Assembly: GCF_000741765.1 (NCBI RefSeq)
Contig: NZ_JGZU01000011.1
Coordinates: forward strand, 1 to 64,000
Reading direction: 5' to 3'
Length of the DNA stretch: 64,000 nt
Source of the DNA: Bifidobacterium tsurumiense
GTDB taxonomy: Bacteria > Actinomycetota > Actinomycetes > Actinomycetales > Bifidobacteriaceae
A program made the translations under genes and the position numbers. Shown here in pieces: positions 53,502 to 63,140 of the stretch. Under the pieces are notes generated by a model, which was not told the origin of the DNA, ran no database searches, and worked only from the letters and a program-made list of their open reading frames with translations. How positions within the stretch are numbered: position 1 is the stretch's first letter; each line of letters begins with the position of its first letter.

Positions 53502-53544
53502 ATGCAGAGTGCGGCTGATGGTCAATTTCAGCCGCACACTGCAT
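53502..53544. terminator. Hairpin between mltG and the prepilin-peptidase gene
   Basis: ATGCAG-a-GTGCGGCTGA and TCAGCCGCAC-a-CTGCAT (53502-53518 and 53528-53544) pair with one A-A mismatch. There is no strong U-run on either side; its location between convergent genes suggests a terminator. Confidence 0.55.
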
Positions 53545-53574
53545 TGTCCGGCACATATTGTCACCTCGGTATCG

Positions 53575-54054
53575 TCATGCTGTAATGAGCAAAGCGCAGA
53601 AGGCAGCCGTGACGATGACAGGGACAAAAGGCACCCGGGATGCGTAAGCAGTGTCGTTATGAGGGAATCGAGGCCATGCAAGCATCCAGAAGAGGCCGAT
53701 GAATCCCATGAAGACCCACCATGTCACAATGGTCAATAGTCCGAACCACCCAACAGCGAGGGCGATCAATCCCGTACAGGTCACATCTCCCAATCCCAAA
53801 GCGCCTGGTTTGCATAGGGCCAATGCTAGTTGCACCGAGACGGAGATGGATGCCAGTAGCAGTGTCATGGCCAGACGAGGAAGAGTTGCACTTCCAGCGT
53901 GAAACGCTGGCATAACAGTTGTTGAAAGGAAAACAACGAGTTGAACCAGCACACCAATACACACCCAAATTCGTGGCACCGTTCGTGTGCGTAGGTCGTA
54001 ATAGCACAGGGCGAGTCCACATAGAAGACTTGGCGATACCGCAATGTAGGCCAT
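53575..54054 (-). CDS. Prepilin peptidase-like protein (A24 family)
   Basis: 159 residues, about five hydrophobic segments. The two catalytic Asp of type IV prepilin peptidases are visible: [12 protein letters not shown] near residue 19 and [16 protein letters not shown] near residue 93 (GxGD). The N-terminal methyltransferase part of full-length PilD is absent, as in CpaA/TadV-type enzymes. ATG 54054 is weakly supported. No pilin or Tad genes lie in the window, so the substrate must be encoded elsewhere. It is divergent from aroC, only 45 bases away. Confidence 0.85.
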   Translation of the reverse strand: MAYIAVSPSLLCGLALCYYDLRTRTVPRIWVCIGVLVQLVVFLSTTVMPAFHAGSATLPRLAMTLLLASISVSVQLALALCKPGALGLGDVTCTGLIALAVGWFGLLTIVTWWVFMGFIGLFWMLAWPRFPHNDTAYASRVPFVPVIVTAAFCALLITA

Positions 54055-54099
54055 AACAGTAAAATAGTCGAAGTTGACCACAATCTTAAAGGAGACGGT

Positions 54100-55293
54100 A
54101 TGTTGCGCTGGCAGACAGCAGGCGAATCGCACGGCGAAGCGTTGGTCGCCATGATCGAGGGGCTGCCTGCGGGCATCCAGATCACCAGCTCTGATGTTGT
54201 TGATGCTCTGGCAAGGCGTCGTTTGGGATATGGCCGTGGCTCTCGCATGAAATTCGAACAGGACAAGGTCCGGCTGCTCACCGGTGTGCGTCACGGAAAG
54301 ACACTGGGTTCGCCGGTCGCCGTGGAAATAGCCAATACCGAATGGCCCAAGTGGACTGAGGTCATGAGCGCTGACCCACTCGATCATGAGTTGCCGGATA
54401 CCGGACGTAACGCGCCTTTGAGCCGCCCTCGCCCAGGCCATGCGGATCTTACGGGTATGCGCAAATACGGATTCGACGATGCGCGTCCGGTATTGGAACG
54501 TTCAAGCGCAAGGGAAACCGCTTCTCGTGTCGCATTAGGTGCAGTGGCGGCACGATTCCTTGAGCAGTCGGTTGGCATCCGTACGGTGGCACATGTGATT
54601 TCCATAGGAGGAGTGGGAATTGATGACAACGCCGATCGCGTATTGCCCACACCTGAAGATGTCGAAACCTTGGATGCTTCTCCGGTGAGGACTTTGGACA
54701 AGGATGCCGAGGCGCGTATGGTGGCGCGCATCGACGAGGCCAAAGCTTCAGCGGATACCCTGGGTGGTGTTATTGAAGTGATCGCCTACGGCGTTCCTGC
54801 AGGATTGGGCACCTATGTTGAATCAGATCGCAGACTTGATGCCGCACTTGCTTCGGCACTTATGGGCATCCAAGCCATGAAGGGAGTGGAAATCGGGGAC
54901 GGTTTCCAAGAGGCCGTGCGTCCAGGTTCACAGGCGCATGATGAGATGGTGCCGGGTGAGGACGGACGGATAACGCGTCTGAGCAATCGTGCAGGCGGCA
55001 TAGAAGGCGGCATGTCCAATGGCGAGCCTATTCGCGTGCGCGTCGCCATGAAGCCCATTCCTTCCATTCCCAAGGCCTTGCGCACGGTGGATGTGCTCAA
55101 TGGCGAAGCCGCGCAGGCCATCAATCAGCGTTCGGACAGCACCGCAGTCCCTGCTGCATCAGTCGTAGCCGAGGCCATGGTGAGACTGACCTTGTCTCGT
55201 TTCGTGCTCGAGAAATTCGGAGGAGACAATATTGAAGAAATCCGTCGGAATGCCGAAGAATACCTCGCATCCTGGCCTGAGCATATGCGCTAA
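54100..55293 (+). CDS. aroC: Chorismate synthase
   Basis: 397 residues. FMNH2-dependent; it eliminates phosphate from EPSP to give chorismate. Signatures: [70 protein letters not shown], and [18 protein letters not shown] with [20 protein letters not shown] 54100 follows AAAGGAGA. It begins an operon aroC-aroKB-aroQ with 21 bases to the next gene. Confidence 0.97.
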   Translation: MLRWQTAGESHGEALVAMIEGLPAGIQITSSDVVDALARRRLGYGRGSRMKFEQDKVRLLTGVRHGKTLGSPVAVEIANTEWPKWTEVMSADPLDHELPDTGRNAPLSRPRPGHADLTGMRKYGFDDARPVLERSSARETASRVALGAVAARFLEQSVGIRTVAHVISIGGVGIDDNADRVLPTPEDVETLDASPVRTLDKDAEARMVARIDEAKASADTLGGVIEVIAYGVPAGLGTYVESDRRLDAALASALMGIQAMKGVEIGDGFQEAVRPGSQAHDEMVPGEDGRITRLSNRAGGIEGGMSNGEPIRVRVAMKPIPSIPKALRTVDVLNGEAAQAINQRSDSTAVPAASVVAEAMVRLTLSRFVLEKFGGDNIEEIRRNAEEYLASWPEHMR

Positions 55294-55314
55294 GCGAGCT
55301 CGGAAGGGTTTGTC

Positions 55315-56946
55315 ATGGGACACACAGCGATGCCTTGGGCGGTTATCATTGGCATGCCAGGAGCTGGCAAAACACGGGTGGGACGAGAAGCCGCCTCGAT
55401 ACTGCATGTCGGGTTCACCGATGCCGATATTCAGTTCGAACATGATATGGGAATGAAGATTCCCGAGTTTTTCGAACAGTATGGTGAAGCGGAGTTCCGT
55501 CGTGCTGAAAGCGAGTTGGTTTGCGATTTGCTCAGTAGCCTGGACGGAGAGTTGCTGTCATTGGGCGGAGGAGCCCCTATGACGGAACGAATCCAGCAGG
55601 AATTGCTGCGATATATCGAGCGTGGTGGCAGGGTTATCTATTTGCAAGCCGATCCAAAAGAGGCGATGGAACGTGCAAGGCGTGGTGGCAATAGGCCCAT
55701 GCTTGCAGGAGATGCCGATGAACGCTGGAAAGGTCTGTTCAAGCAACGGCATCCGGTGTTTTCAGCATTGGCCAATGCGCATATTCGTACCCATGGCTCA
55801 ACGCCGCAGATGGCGGCAAGAAAGCTGGCTGACATGATTAGCGAAAAGGATGTCCACATCGAAGGTTCGGGAATCGAGCCTTATGAAGTGTTTATTGGCG
55901 ACGGTGCAATCAACCATTTGTCTCAGGTTTTGGGAGAAGAACCTGTACGAGTCGCCCTGATCCACACCCAGCCGGTGCAGCGTCATAGCGACAAAGCCAG
56001 GGCGCTGTTGCGTCAGGCGGGATATCAGGTGACTGACATTGTGATACCGGATGCAGAAGCGGGCAAAACAATCGCGGTTGCCGGCGGTGTATGGGATCGT
56101 TTGGGCGATGCCGGCTTCACCCGTTCCGATGCCATTGTCGGTTTGGGTGGCGGTGCTGCGACTGATGTGGCGGGTTTTGTGGCTGCCACTTGGATGCGAG
56201 GCATTCGCTATGTGAACTGCCCGACTTCATTGCTGGCGATGGTCGATGCTTCGACGGGCGGCAAAACAGGAATCAATACCGCATTGGGCAAGAACTTGGT
56301 GGGATCGTTCTACACCCCGGCGGGCGTTTTGGCTGATATGAGATCCTTGTCCACACTGCCGAATGACATATTCGTCGAAGGCTTGGGTGAGGTCGCCAAA
56401 TCGGGCTTCATCATGGATGAGAAGATACTCGACCTTCTGGAAGACCATGCACAGGCTCTTCGCGAATACAATGCAGAGTCACTTGAGTCGGAAGAGTTCA
56501 AAGCAATCGTTGCCGAGCTTATCGAACGAACGGTTCGGGTGAAGGCATATCACGTTTCCTCAGATCTCAAAGAGGCAGGATTGAGGGAATTCCTCAACTA
56601 CGGCCACACCTTGGGACACGCCATCGAGCAGCTGGAACATTTCCGCTGGCGTCACGGCAATGCGGTGGCTGTTGGTTGTGTTTTTGCGGCTGAATTGTCG
56701 TATATCCTTGGCTATATCGACCGCGATCTGGTCGATTATCACCGTTCATTGCTCTCGTCTTTGGGCTTGCCTATCTCATGGAATAACGGATCATGGGAAG
56801 ATGTGCTCGCATTGATGCACAGAGACAAGAAGGCTCGCGGCAACGCCCTGCGTTTCGTAATCCTGTACGATATTGGACATCCTGTGCATTTGGATAATCC
56901 ACCTGTTGAAGCGGTGGAAGAGGCGTTCCGCAGCATTCAGCAGTAA
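55315..56946 (+). CDS. aroKB: Bifunctional shikimate kinase / 3-dehydroquinate synthase
   Basis: 543 residues in two domains. Residues 1-175 are shikimate kinase: P-loop [12 protein letters not shown] (Lys19), [21 protein letters not shown] and [10 protein letters not shown]. Residues about 180-543 are dehydroquinate synthase: NAD-binding [44 protein letters not shown] and zinc ligands in [13 protein letters not shown]. It performs steps two and five of the shikimate pathway. This fused form is typical of bifidobacteria. ATG 55315 is 21 bases after aroC; aroQ follows by 35 bases. Confidence 0.96.
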   Translation: MGHTAMPWAVIIGMPGAGKTRVGREAASILHVGFTDADIQFEHDMGMKIPEFFEQYGEAEFRRAESELVCDLLSSLDGELLSLGGGAPMTERIQQELLRYIERGGRVIYLQADPKEAMERARRGGNRPMLAGDADERWKGLFKQRHPVFSALANAHIRTHGSTPQMAARKLADMISEKDVHIEGSGIEPYEVFIGDGAINHLSQVLGEEPVRVALIHTQPVQRHSDKARALLRQAGYQVTDIVIPDAEAGKTIAVAGGVWDRLGDAGFTRSDAIVGLGGGAATDVAGFVAATWMRGIRYVNCPTSLLAMVDASTGGKTGINTALGKNLVGSFYTPAGVLADMRSLSTLPNDIFVEGLGEVAKSGFIMDEKILDLLEDHAQALREYNAESLESEEFKAIVAELIERTVRVKAYHVSSDLKEAGLREFLNYGHTLGHAIEQLEHFRWRHGNAVAVGCVFAAELSYILGYIDRDLVDYHRSLLSSLGLPISWNNGSWEDVLALMHRDKKARGNALRFVILYDIGHPVHLDNPPVEAVEEAFRSIQQ

Positions 56947-56981
56947 AGACTTGAACAAGTGGCGAGGAAAGTGAGTGTGTC

Positions 56982-57431
56982 ATGGTCAAAGTCGTAGTGG
57001 TCAATGGGCCTAATCTTGGACGATTGGGAGTGCGTCAGCCGGATGTCTATGGGCGGCAGGATCTGCAAACATTGCGATCACTGTGCATGCAGTGGGGACA
57101 GGATTTAGGGTTGGATGTCGAGGTGCGCCAAAGCGATGACGAAGCCGAGATGATCGGCTGGATGCATCAGGCGGTTGATGAGCATACGCCAGTGGTGATG
57201 AATCCTGCGGCGTTCACCCACTATTCCTATGGCTTGGCAGATGCCGCCCATATGGTGCAGGATGCCGGTTTGCCGCTTATGGAAGTGCATATTTCAAACC
57301 CATCGGCAAGGGATCAATTCCGCAAACATTCGGTGATCTCTCCTGTGGCAACCGGAACCATTACCGGCATGGGCTTGTATGGTTATAGGCTTGCGCTGGA
57401 GGCCGTGGCCCATCTCTTAGAAGAACAGTAG
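56982..57431 (+). CDS. aroQ: 3-dehydroquinate dehydratase, type II
   Basis: 149 residues, normal for the dodecameric type II enzyme. NGPNLGRLGVRQPDVYG forms the active-site lid (Arg and Tyr), NPAAFTHYSYGLADA binds substrate, and MEVHISNPSAR contains the general acid His. The sequence RLGVRQ replaces the common LLGxRE. ATG 56982 has a GAGGAAAG site. It is the last gene of the aro operon and is followed by a long hairpin. Confidence 0.95.
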   Translation: MVKVVVVNGPNLGRLGVRQPDVYGRQDLQTLRSLCMQWGQDLGLDVEVRQSDDEAEMIGWMHQAVDEHTPVVMNPAAFTHYSYGLADAAHMVQDAGLPLMEVHISNPSARDQFRKHSVISPVATGTITGMGLYGYRLALEAVAHLLEEQ

Positions 57432-57436
57432 GGAGC

Positions 57437-57481
57437 AACGGTTTTTGAGGACGCATGATGAAGGCGTCCTCAAAAACCGTT
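57437..57481. terminator. Terminator-like 18-bp hairpin after aroQ
   Basis: Arms at 57437-57454 and 57464-57481 (AACGGTTTTTGAGGACGC and complement) are perfect inverted copies with a 9-base loop. It lies six bases after the aroQ stop; only a short U-rich run follows. Confidence 0.75.
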
Positions 57482-57711
57482 TCATGATGTTGCAGTCCAT
57501 TTGCAGCAAATTCTGACCGGTTGTTTCAGTTTCGCCGAGAGTCCTTTCGCGATTGTGTCGGGAACACTAGGGAACTCGCTGTTTCATTGCCGGCTGCAAT
57601 GACGGTGGTAGTGTTTGCCTCAGCTTGAGGTGCAAACGTATGCACATTCATCGCAGAGTGTGCCTTAAGTTGTTTGCTTATCCGCAAAATACATGGCGCA
57701 TACGTTATCAA

Positions 57712-57745
57712 GATCAGGTTCCCTATAAGGGAACTCAGGCTGATC
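57712..57745. promoter_or_regulatory. Nested dyad upstream of the amylopullulanase gene
   Basis: Outer half-sites GATCAG and CTGATC (57712-57717, 57740-57745) enclose inner half-sites GTTCCC and GGGAAC (57718-57723, 57729-57734) around TATAA. It lies 23 bases before the start codon, so it could be an operator or an mRNA hairpin near the ribosome site. Confidence 0.5.
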
Positions 57746-57767
57746 TCATTGATGAGAACGGAGAACC

Positions 57768-60700
57768 ATGGTCGTTCAATGTGTGAACCGACCGGTTGGA
57801 CGCATTATTGCAATGGGTGCAGTTGCCGCAATGATGTGTGCCACATTTACCGCTGCGCCACCGGCTTTGGCGCAATCTGACTCTATATCGACGGATACAT
57901 CCGCATCCACTGTGAAGGATGTACAGGTCATCGCATTCCAGCAAACATGGAATACCATCGCCAAGGAGTGCACCAACACCTATGGCCCTGAAGGAGTGGC
58001 CTATGTCGAGGTATCGCCGCCACAGGAATCCATTCAGGGCACTCAGTGGTGGACAAGCTATCAACCGGTGAGCTATGCGCTGGATTCGAAGCTTGGCTCA
58101 CAAACTGAGTTCACTTCGATGATCCAGCAATGCAATGCTGCCGGAGTCGGTGTTATTGCAGACGTCGTACTCAATCAGACCACCGGTTCGGATGTTGCCG
58201 ATGGCGATCAGAAGGGCGTGGCCGGCACTGCATATAACGGTTCGACAGGAACATATACCGGGTTTGCCACGGATCAATATCCCGAGGGTGTGGATGCAAG
58301 TGATTTCCACTCATGCACCAGCAATATTTCCGACTACACGAACCAGCAACAGGTGCAGGAATGCCGCTTGAGTTCGATGTGGGATTTCAATTCCGAAAGC
58401 GAAAAGGTCCAGGACATTCAATCGGATTATCTGGTCTCTTTGTGGAATGCCGGTATTCGCGGCTTCCGCATGGATGCGACAAAGCATATCGACACCGACA
58501 GCCTTCATGCCATAAAAGAGCGGTTCGCCCAGAAGATCGGCGTGGATGCCCAGAACATATATTGGATACAAGAAACCATAGGCAATGCTTCAGAGGCTGC
58601 GGGCATTCAACCGAGCGAATATCTGCAAAACGGCACGGTCACGCAATTCGGCTTCAAAAGCGAGATGAATCAGGCATTCAAAGACAAAATCGCCAAACTC
58701 AAAGGGCTTTCAGATCGGTTGGGCGCAGACATACCATCTGAAGATGCCAATGTGTTCGTGACCAATTGGGATACGGCTAGGAACCAGGGAGCGCTGACAT
58801 ACAAGGACGGTGCCCAATACCAACTGGCAAATGCATTCATGCTGGCATATGATTACGGCACTCCGAGACTGATTTCCGATTATCGCTGGGATGACAATGA
58901 TTCAGGTGCTCCTGGAGCCAGTGAGACGTCAGTACCGGATGTGGATATGGATGAGGAATGTTCCTCCAATGCCGGAGCATGGAATTGCCAACAGCGCTGG
59001 ACCTCAACTCGTGGAATGATCGCATTTCATAACTATGTCGGCACCGCTGCCGTAACCGACTGGCAGGATGACGGTGACAGCAATATCGCCTTCTCCAGGC
59101 AGGATCGCGGTTTTATCGCAATCAATAATGCCAGCCAAGCACAGGAAGTGCAATACTCTACATCACTGGCTGACGGAGAATACTGCAATGTGTACGCCGC
59201 AATGGACTGCTCTGCAACGGTCACTGTTTCGGGTGGCAAGGTGAGCACAACGATTCCCGCCCACTCTGCGATTGCGTTGTATGCAGGGGCCACCAAGGGA
59301 TCCCATCCTCAGGCCGATATGACCACGGATCCATCCGATCCTGACCTGTCGCAGCAGACAGGTGCGGACAATGCGCCCACAGATACGACGATAACCATCT
59401 ATTACAAGCCGGCTGATACGTCCTGGACTGCGCCGAAGGTGCATTACGGACTGGGCGATGATTGGAACCAGCCTGAAGCCGAAATGACTTTGGACGCGCA
59501 GGGCTATTACACGGCAACGATTGATACCCAAGGCAAGGCCCTCGACTTTGTTTTCCACGATACGCAAAGCGACCAATGGGAAAACCCGCAAGGTGGAGGC
59601 AACTACCACGCCAATGCAGGTATCACGCATATAGGCGTAGTCGATCAGGCATCAAGCATAGGCAATCCCGAAACCATAAGCGCTCAGACAAGACTGCTGG
59701 TTCACTATAAGCCTGCGAATGCCGATGACAACAGAGGCGTGTATGTGTGGGGCACCGACACGAGCGGAAGTTCCATGTCAGCCGAGCATCATGCCTTCAC
59801 CGGCACGGATTGCTGGGGCAAGACCGCAGAACTCACATTCGACGGCCAGTATACCGAGTTTGGTTTCATCGTGACAACCGACGGATGGAATAAATACGGC
59901 GGAGACAGGAAGGCGACGGTCAACGCTGACGGCAGCGCAGAAGTCTGGATCGATGGAACCAAGCATGAGGATCAAGGAGAGGTCTCTGAAACCGAAACCT
60001 TGGATATGCCGCCTTCGGATTATTCCTGCACTGCACAAACCGTGAAGGTAACGGTCCATTACTATCGCGATGATGGATTGTATTACAACGCAGAAGACAC
60101 CTCTGTAAAGAATCCCCGATGGGATTTGTGGACTTGGTCTTCAAATTGGAACGGCGGCAATGCGACCTTCACCCGACATGATGATTGGGGAGCAATAGCC
60201 GAATATTCCTTCAACAATTACACCTACTATCAGTCGGATAGCGCATCCGATATCGGCATGCTGAGACGATACGGCGCTGACGCCTGGAGTAGCAAGGATC
60301 CGGATGATGCCGACCATAAGATCCCCGCAAATGCCCTGGTATTCGATCAAGATGGAAATGCCAAGGCTGAGATCTGGCTTGTCTCCGGCGATGCCACTGT
60401 GTACACCTCGCGTCCGTCCTTGGGCGCTTCGATCAAATCCGCGGAAATATCTCAGTACCGAGAATTGAACGCCAAGCTTTCGAAGCAAGTGACAGCGGAA
60501 GAAGTCCGCAACAAGGTCACCGTAAGCGATGCAAGTGGCAAGAATATTGCCGTGGATGATGTGACGGTGGATGGCAATACCGTGCATATCGCAGTGTCAC
60601 AGGATCTGGATGTGCAAGGGAAATACACCGTAGCCATCGAAGGATTCGGTGTGCAAACCGCCATTGCCGGCGCTGTGGTGAGGACGGATCGTTTCGATGA

Positions 60701-62960
60701 GGAAAACGCATATGACGGAAAGGATTTGGGAGCGAGCTATTCACAGGAGCACACAGGATTCAAACTGTGGGCACCCACTGCCACAGAAGTTCAGCTGGTC
60801 CTTTTCGGCTCTGATAATCCCGATTCCGAAGAGACGCAAAGCATTGCCATGGTGAGGGGAGACAAGGGCGTGTGGAGCGCTTCGGTTGACTCATTGGCAT
60901 CCGGAACCGCCTATGACTACCGTCTCACCTTCGCGGATGGCAGTGTGAATGTATCCGCTGACCCGTACGCGACTGCGGCTGTGGCCAATGGTGAACGTTC
61001 AGTGGTGTTGTCTCCTAGCGATATGGGATCGGCAGGGGAGCGCATGCCGGCTTTTGGCAAATCGACTGAGGCAAGCATCGCCGAAATGAATATCCGAGAC
61101 TTTTCGATCAGTCCCAATTCCGGCATTGATGTGGATAAGCGAGGAAAGTACCTCGGCGTCGCTCAAACAGGAACCACGACGCCACAAGGTGCCACATTCG
61201 GTTTGGATTATCTCAAGTCGCTTGGCATAAGCCATGTGCAAATCATGCCGATGTATGACTACGGTTCTGTCGATGAGACAGGAGACCTGAGTTACGGGGC
61301 GTCGGGAGCGCAGAACTGGGGTTATGATCCAGAGAATTACAATGTTCCAGAAGGCTCATATTCCTCGGACCCAAGTAATCCAAGCTCTCGTGTGACCGAA
61401 ATGAAGCAGATGGTGCGCACGCTGCATGATAATGACATTCGCATCATCATGGATGTGGTGTACAACCATGTATACAATGCCGCAAGCCATTCCTTCAACA
61501 AGACGGTTCCTGGCTATTACTTCAGGTATGACGACAATGGTTCCCTCGTGAGCAATTCCGGTTGCGGCAACGACACGGCTTCAGAGCGTGCCATGATGCG
61601 CAAATACATCGTGGACTCGGTGGTGTATTGGGCAAAGAACTACAACATTGACGGTTTCCGATTCGATTTGATGGGTCTTATCGATGTGGACACCATGAAT
61701 GCGGTACGTGCGGCACTCGATGACATCGATCCCTCAATTATCATCCTAGGCGAAGGCTGGGATATGAATACCACCATGGATAAAAGTGCCATGACCATTC
61801 AAACCAACGCTTATGCAGTGGCTTCCGATGGGAACAATAACGGTATTGCATTCTTCAACGATTCCATGCGTGATGGATTGAAGGGTTCCGTATTCTCTGA
61901 TACGGATACCGGCTTTGTTTCCGGAAAGAGCGGCCAGGAAGCGCTTATCGCACATAACGCATTGGGATGCCAATATGACGAGAAAGCGACAACGACATGT
62001 TGGAACGGCAATGCGCAGAATCATTATGCGGATGCAGGCCAGATCGTGAATTATGCTGAAATCCACGACAATATGACCCTGTACGACAAGCTGCGGGCTT
62101 CTGTGCCTACGGATGACGATGCGACCACTGTGGCACGTGCCAAACTCGCGGATTCGGTGATCTACCTTTCAACTGGTATTCCGGCAATCCAATTGGGGCA
62201 GGAGTTCCTGCGTACCAAAGGCGGCAATGGCAACAGCTACAATACCGGCGATGCCATGAATGCCATCGACTGGGATCGCACGACACAATACGCAGATTCA
62301 GTGGACTACGTCAAAGGACTTATTGCACTGCGCAAGCAGATCAAGTCCTTGCAATTGAGCAATTACGATGAGATCAATGCGCATATCAAGCTGCTCAAAG
62401 CCGAAGACGGCGTGGTCGCATACCAGATCACAGAAGATAGTGGAACCTATGTGGTTGCGTTCAATGCGAATGCCGACGCCGCACAGCTCGCCGGCCTGGA
62501 GGATGGTGAATACTCCACACTGATCAGTGATGGAAAGGTTCATGCAAATGCCATGGATGCTGAGGTTCGAACCGCAAGCGTCAACAGCGCAGATGGAGAT
62601 TCGTCAACCGTAACCGTCTCGCATGGAACGCTCGGCATTGGAGGCTTGAGCGCCACGGTGCTCCGAATGGTGTCTTCGACCGTCCCGCCGAGTGATAACG
62701 GTGGCGAAAACGGACAAGGTAATGGAACAGGCGATGGTGGAAGTGAAGAGAACGTAAACCAATCTCCTGACGGCAACAGCCCCGAAGATGATCATTCAAT
62801 CGGCGATTCAGGGAATTCCAATGCCAATGAGGTAGCAATGCAGCAGAAGGTCAAGATGCTGGCAAACACTGGCACATCCGTGGCCGCAATGCTTGTCCTT
62901 GCTGTGACGCTCATAAGTTTTGCTGGTTTGGGGGTTATGCGCTCGCGCACAAGGAGGTGA
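57768..62960 (+). CDS. Cell-wall-anchored amylopullulanase (alpha-amylase + type I pullulanase)
   Basis: 1730 residues. A signal peptide (about 1-35, PPALA|Q) leads to an alpha-amylase GH13 domain with GFRMDATKHID (Asp236), YWIQETIG (Glu269) and FVTNWDT (Asp335). Two to three beta-sandwich modules follow (TITIYYKPAD, RLLVHYKPANADD, KVTVHYYRDDG), the latter two resembling CBM41-type starch-binding modules, then a CBM48 and a pullulanase GH13_14 domain with IIMDVVYNHVYNA, GFRFDLMGLID (Asp1300), ILGEGWDMN (Glu1329) and YAEIHDNMTLYD (Asp1434). The C-terminus is a sortase signal LANTG (1698-1702), hydrophobic span and RSRTRR. It would cut alpha-1,4 and alpha-1,6 bonds of starch and pullulan outside the cell, like ApuB of B. 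breve. ATG 57768 follows GGAGAA. Confidence 0.93.
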   Translation: MVVQCVNRPVGRIIAMGAVAAMMCATFTAAPPALAQSDSISTDTSASTVKDVQVIAFQQTWNTIAKECTNTYGPEGVAYVEVSPPQESIQGTQWWTSYQPVSYALDSKLGSQTEFTSMIQQCNAAGVGVIADVVLNQTTGSDVADGDQKGVAGTAYNGSTGTYTGFATDQYPEGVDASDFHSCTSNISDYTNQQQVQECRLSSMWDFNSESEKVQDIQSDYLVSLWNAGIRGFRMDATKHIDTDSLHAIKERFAQKIGVDAQNIYWIQETIGNASEAAGIQPSEYLQNGTVTQFGFKSEMNQAFKDKIAKLKGLSDRLGADIPSEDANVFVTNWDTARNQGALTYKDGAQYQLANAFMLAYDYGTPRLISDYRWDDNDSGAPGASETSVPDVDMDEECSSNAGAWNCQQRWTSTRGMIAFHNYVGTAAVTDWQDDGDSNIAFSRQDRGFIAINNASQAQEVQYSTSLADGEYCNVYAAMDCSATVTVSGGKVSTTIPAHSAIALYAGATKGSHPQADMTTDPSDPDLSQQTGADNAPTDTTITIYYKPADTSWTAPKVHYGLGDDWNQPEAEMTLDAQGYYTATIDTQGKALDFVFHDTQSDQWENPQGGGNYHANAGITHIGVVDQASSIGNPETISAQTRLLVHYKPANADDNRGVYVWGTDTSGSSMSAEHHAFTGTDCWGKTAELTFDGQYTEFGFIVTTDGWNKYGGDRKATVNADGSAEVWIDGTKHEDQGEVSETETLDMPPSDYSCTAQTVKVTVHYYRDDGLYYNAEDTSVKNPRWDLWTWSSNWNGGNATFTRHDDWGAIAEYSFNNYTYYQSDSASDIGMLRRYGADAWSSKDPDDADHKIPANALVFDQDGNAKAEIWLVSGDATVYTSRPSLGASIKSAEISQYRELNAKLSKQVTAEEVRNKVTVSDASGKNIAVDDVTVDGNTVHIAVSQDLDVQGKYTVAIEGFGVQTAIAGAVVRTDRFDEENAYDGKDLGASYSQEHTGFKLWAPTATEVQLVLFGSDNPDSEETQSIAMVRGDKGVWSASVDSLASGTAYDYRLTFADGSVNVSADPYATAAVANGERSVVLSPSDMGSAGERMPAFGKSTEASIAEMNIRDFSISPNSGIDVDKRGKYLGVAQTGTTTPQGATFGLDYLKSLGISHVQIMPMYDYGSVDETGDLSYGASGAQNWGYDPENYNVPEGSYSSDPSNPSSRVTEMKQMVRTLHDNDIRIIMDVVYNHVYNAASHSFNKTVPGYYFRYDDNGSLVSNSGCGNDTASERAMMRKYIVDSVVYWAKNYNIDGFRFDLMGLIDVDTMNAVRAALDDIDPSIIILGEGWDMNTTMDKSAMTIQTNAYAVASDGNNNGIAFFNDSMRDGLKGSVFSDTDTGFVSGKSGQEALIAHNALGCQYDEKATTTCWNGNAQNHYADAGQIVNYAEIHDNMTLYDKLRASVPTDDDATTVARAKLADSVIYLSTGIPAIQLGQEFLRTKGGNGNSYNTGDAMNAIDWDRTTQYADSVDYVKGLIALRKQIKSLQLSNYDEINAHIKLLKAEDGVVAYQITEDSGTYVVAFNANADAAQLAGLEDGEYSTLISDGKVHANAMDAEVRTASVNSADGDSSTVTVSHGTLGIGGLSATVLRMVSSTVPPSDNGGENGQGNGTGDGGSEENVNQSPDGNSPEDDHSIGDSGNSNANEVAMQQKVKMLANTGTSVAAMLVLAVTLISFAGLGVMRSRTRR

Positions 62961-62978
62961 TGAAATAATTCAAGAATG

Positions 62979-63026
62979 CAAAGGTGGATGCTGTGCAAGA
63001 TCAGCACCCACCTTTGTTTCGTTTTC
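62979..63026 (+). terminator. Rho-independent terminator of the amylopullulanase gene
   Basis: CAAAGGTGG-a-TGCTG and CAGCA-c-CCACCTTTG (62979-62993 and 63002-63016) pair with one mismatch and are followed by TTTCGTTTTC. Confidence 0.85.
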
Positions 63027-63140
63027 GGGATTGCCAAGTACTCTCAACGTCGCGATACATGTGCGATGCTTCACATTGCGCAGGAGTACAATGCGAGATG
63101 AGGCATGATGCTTCATTCAAAATCTATGAGGGGGAGAGTA

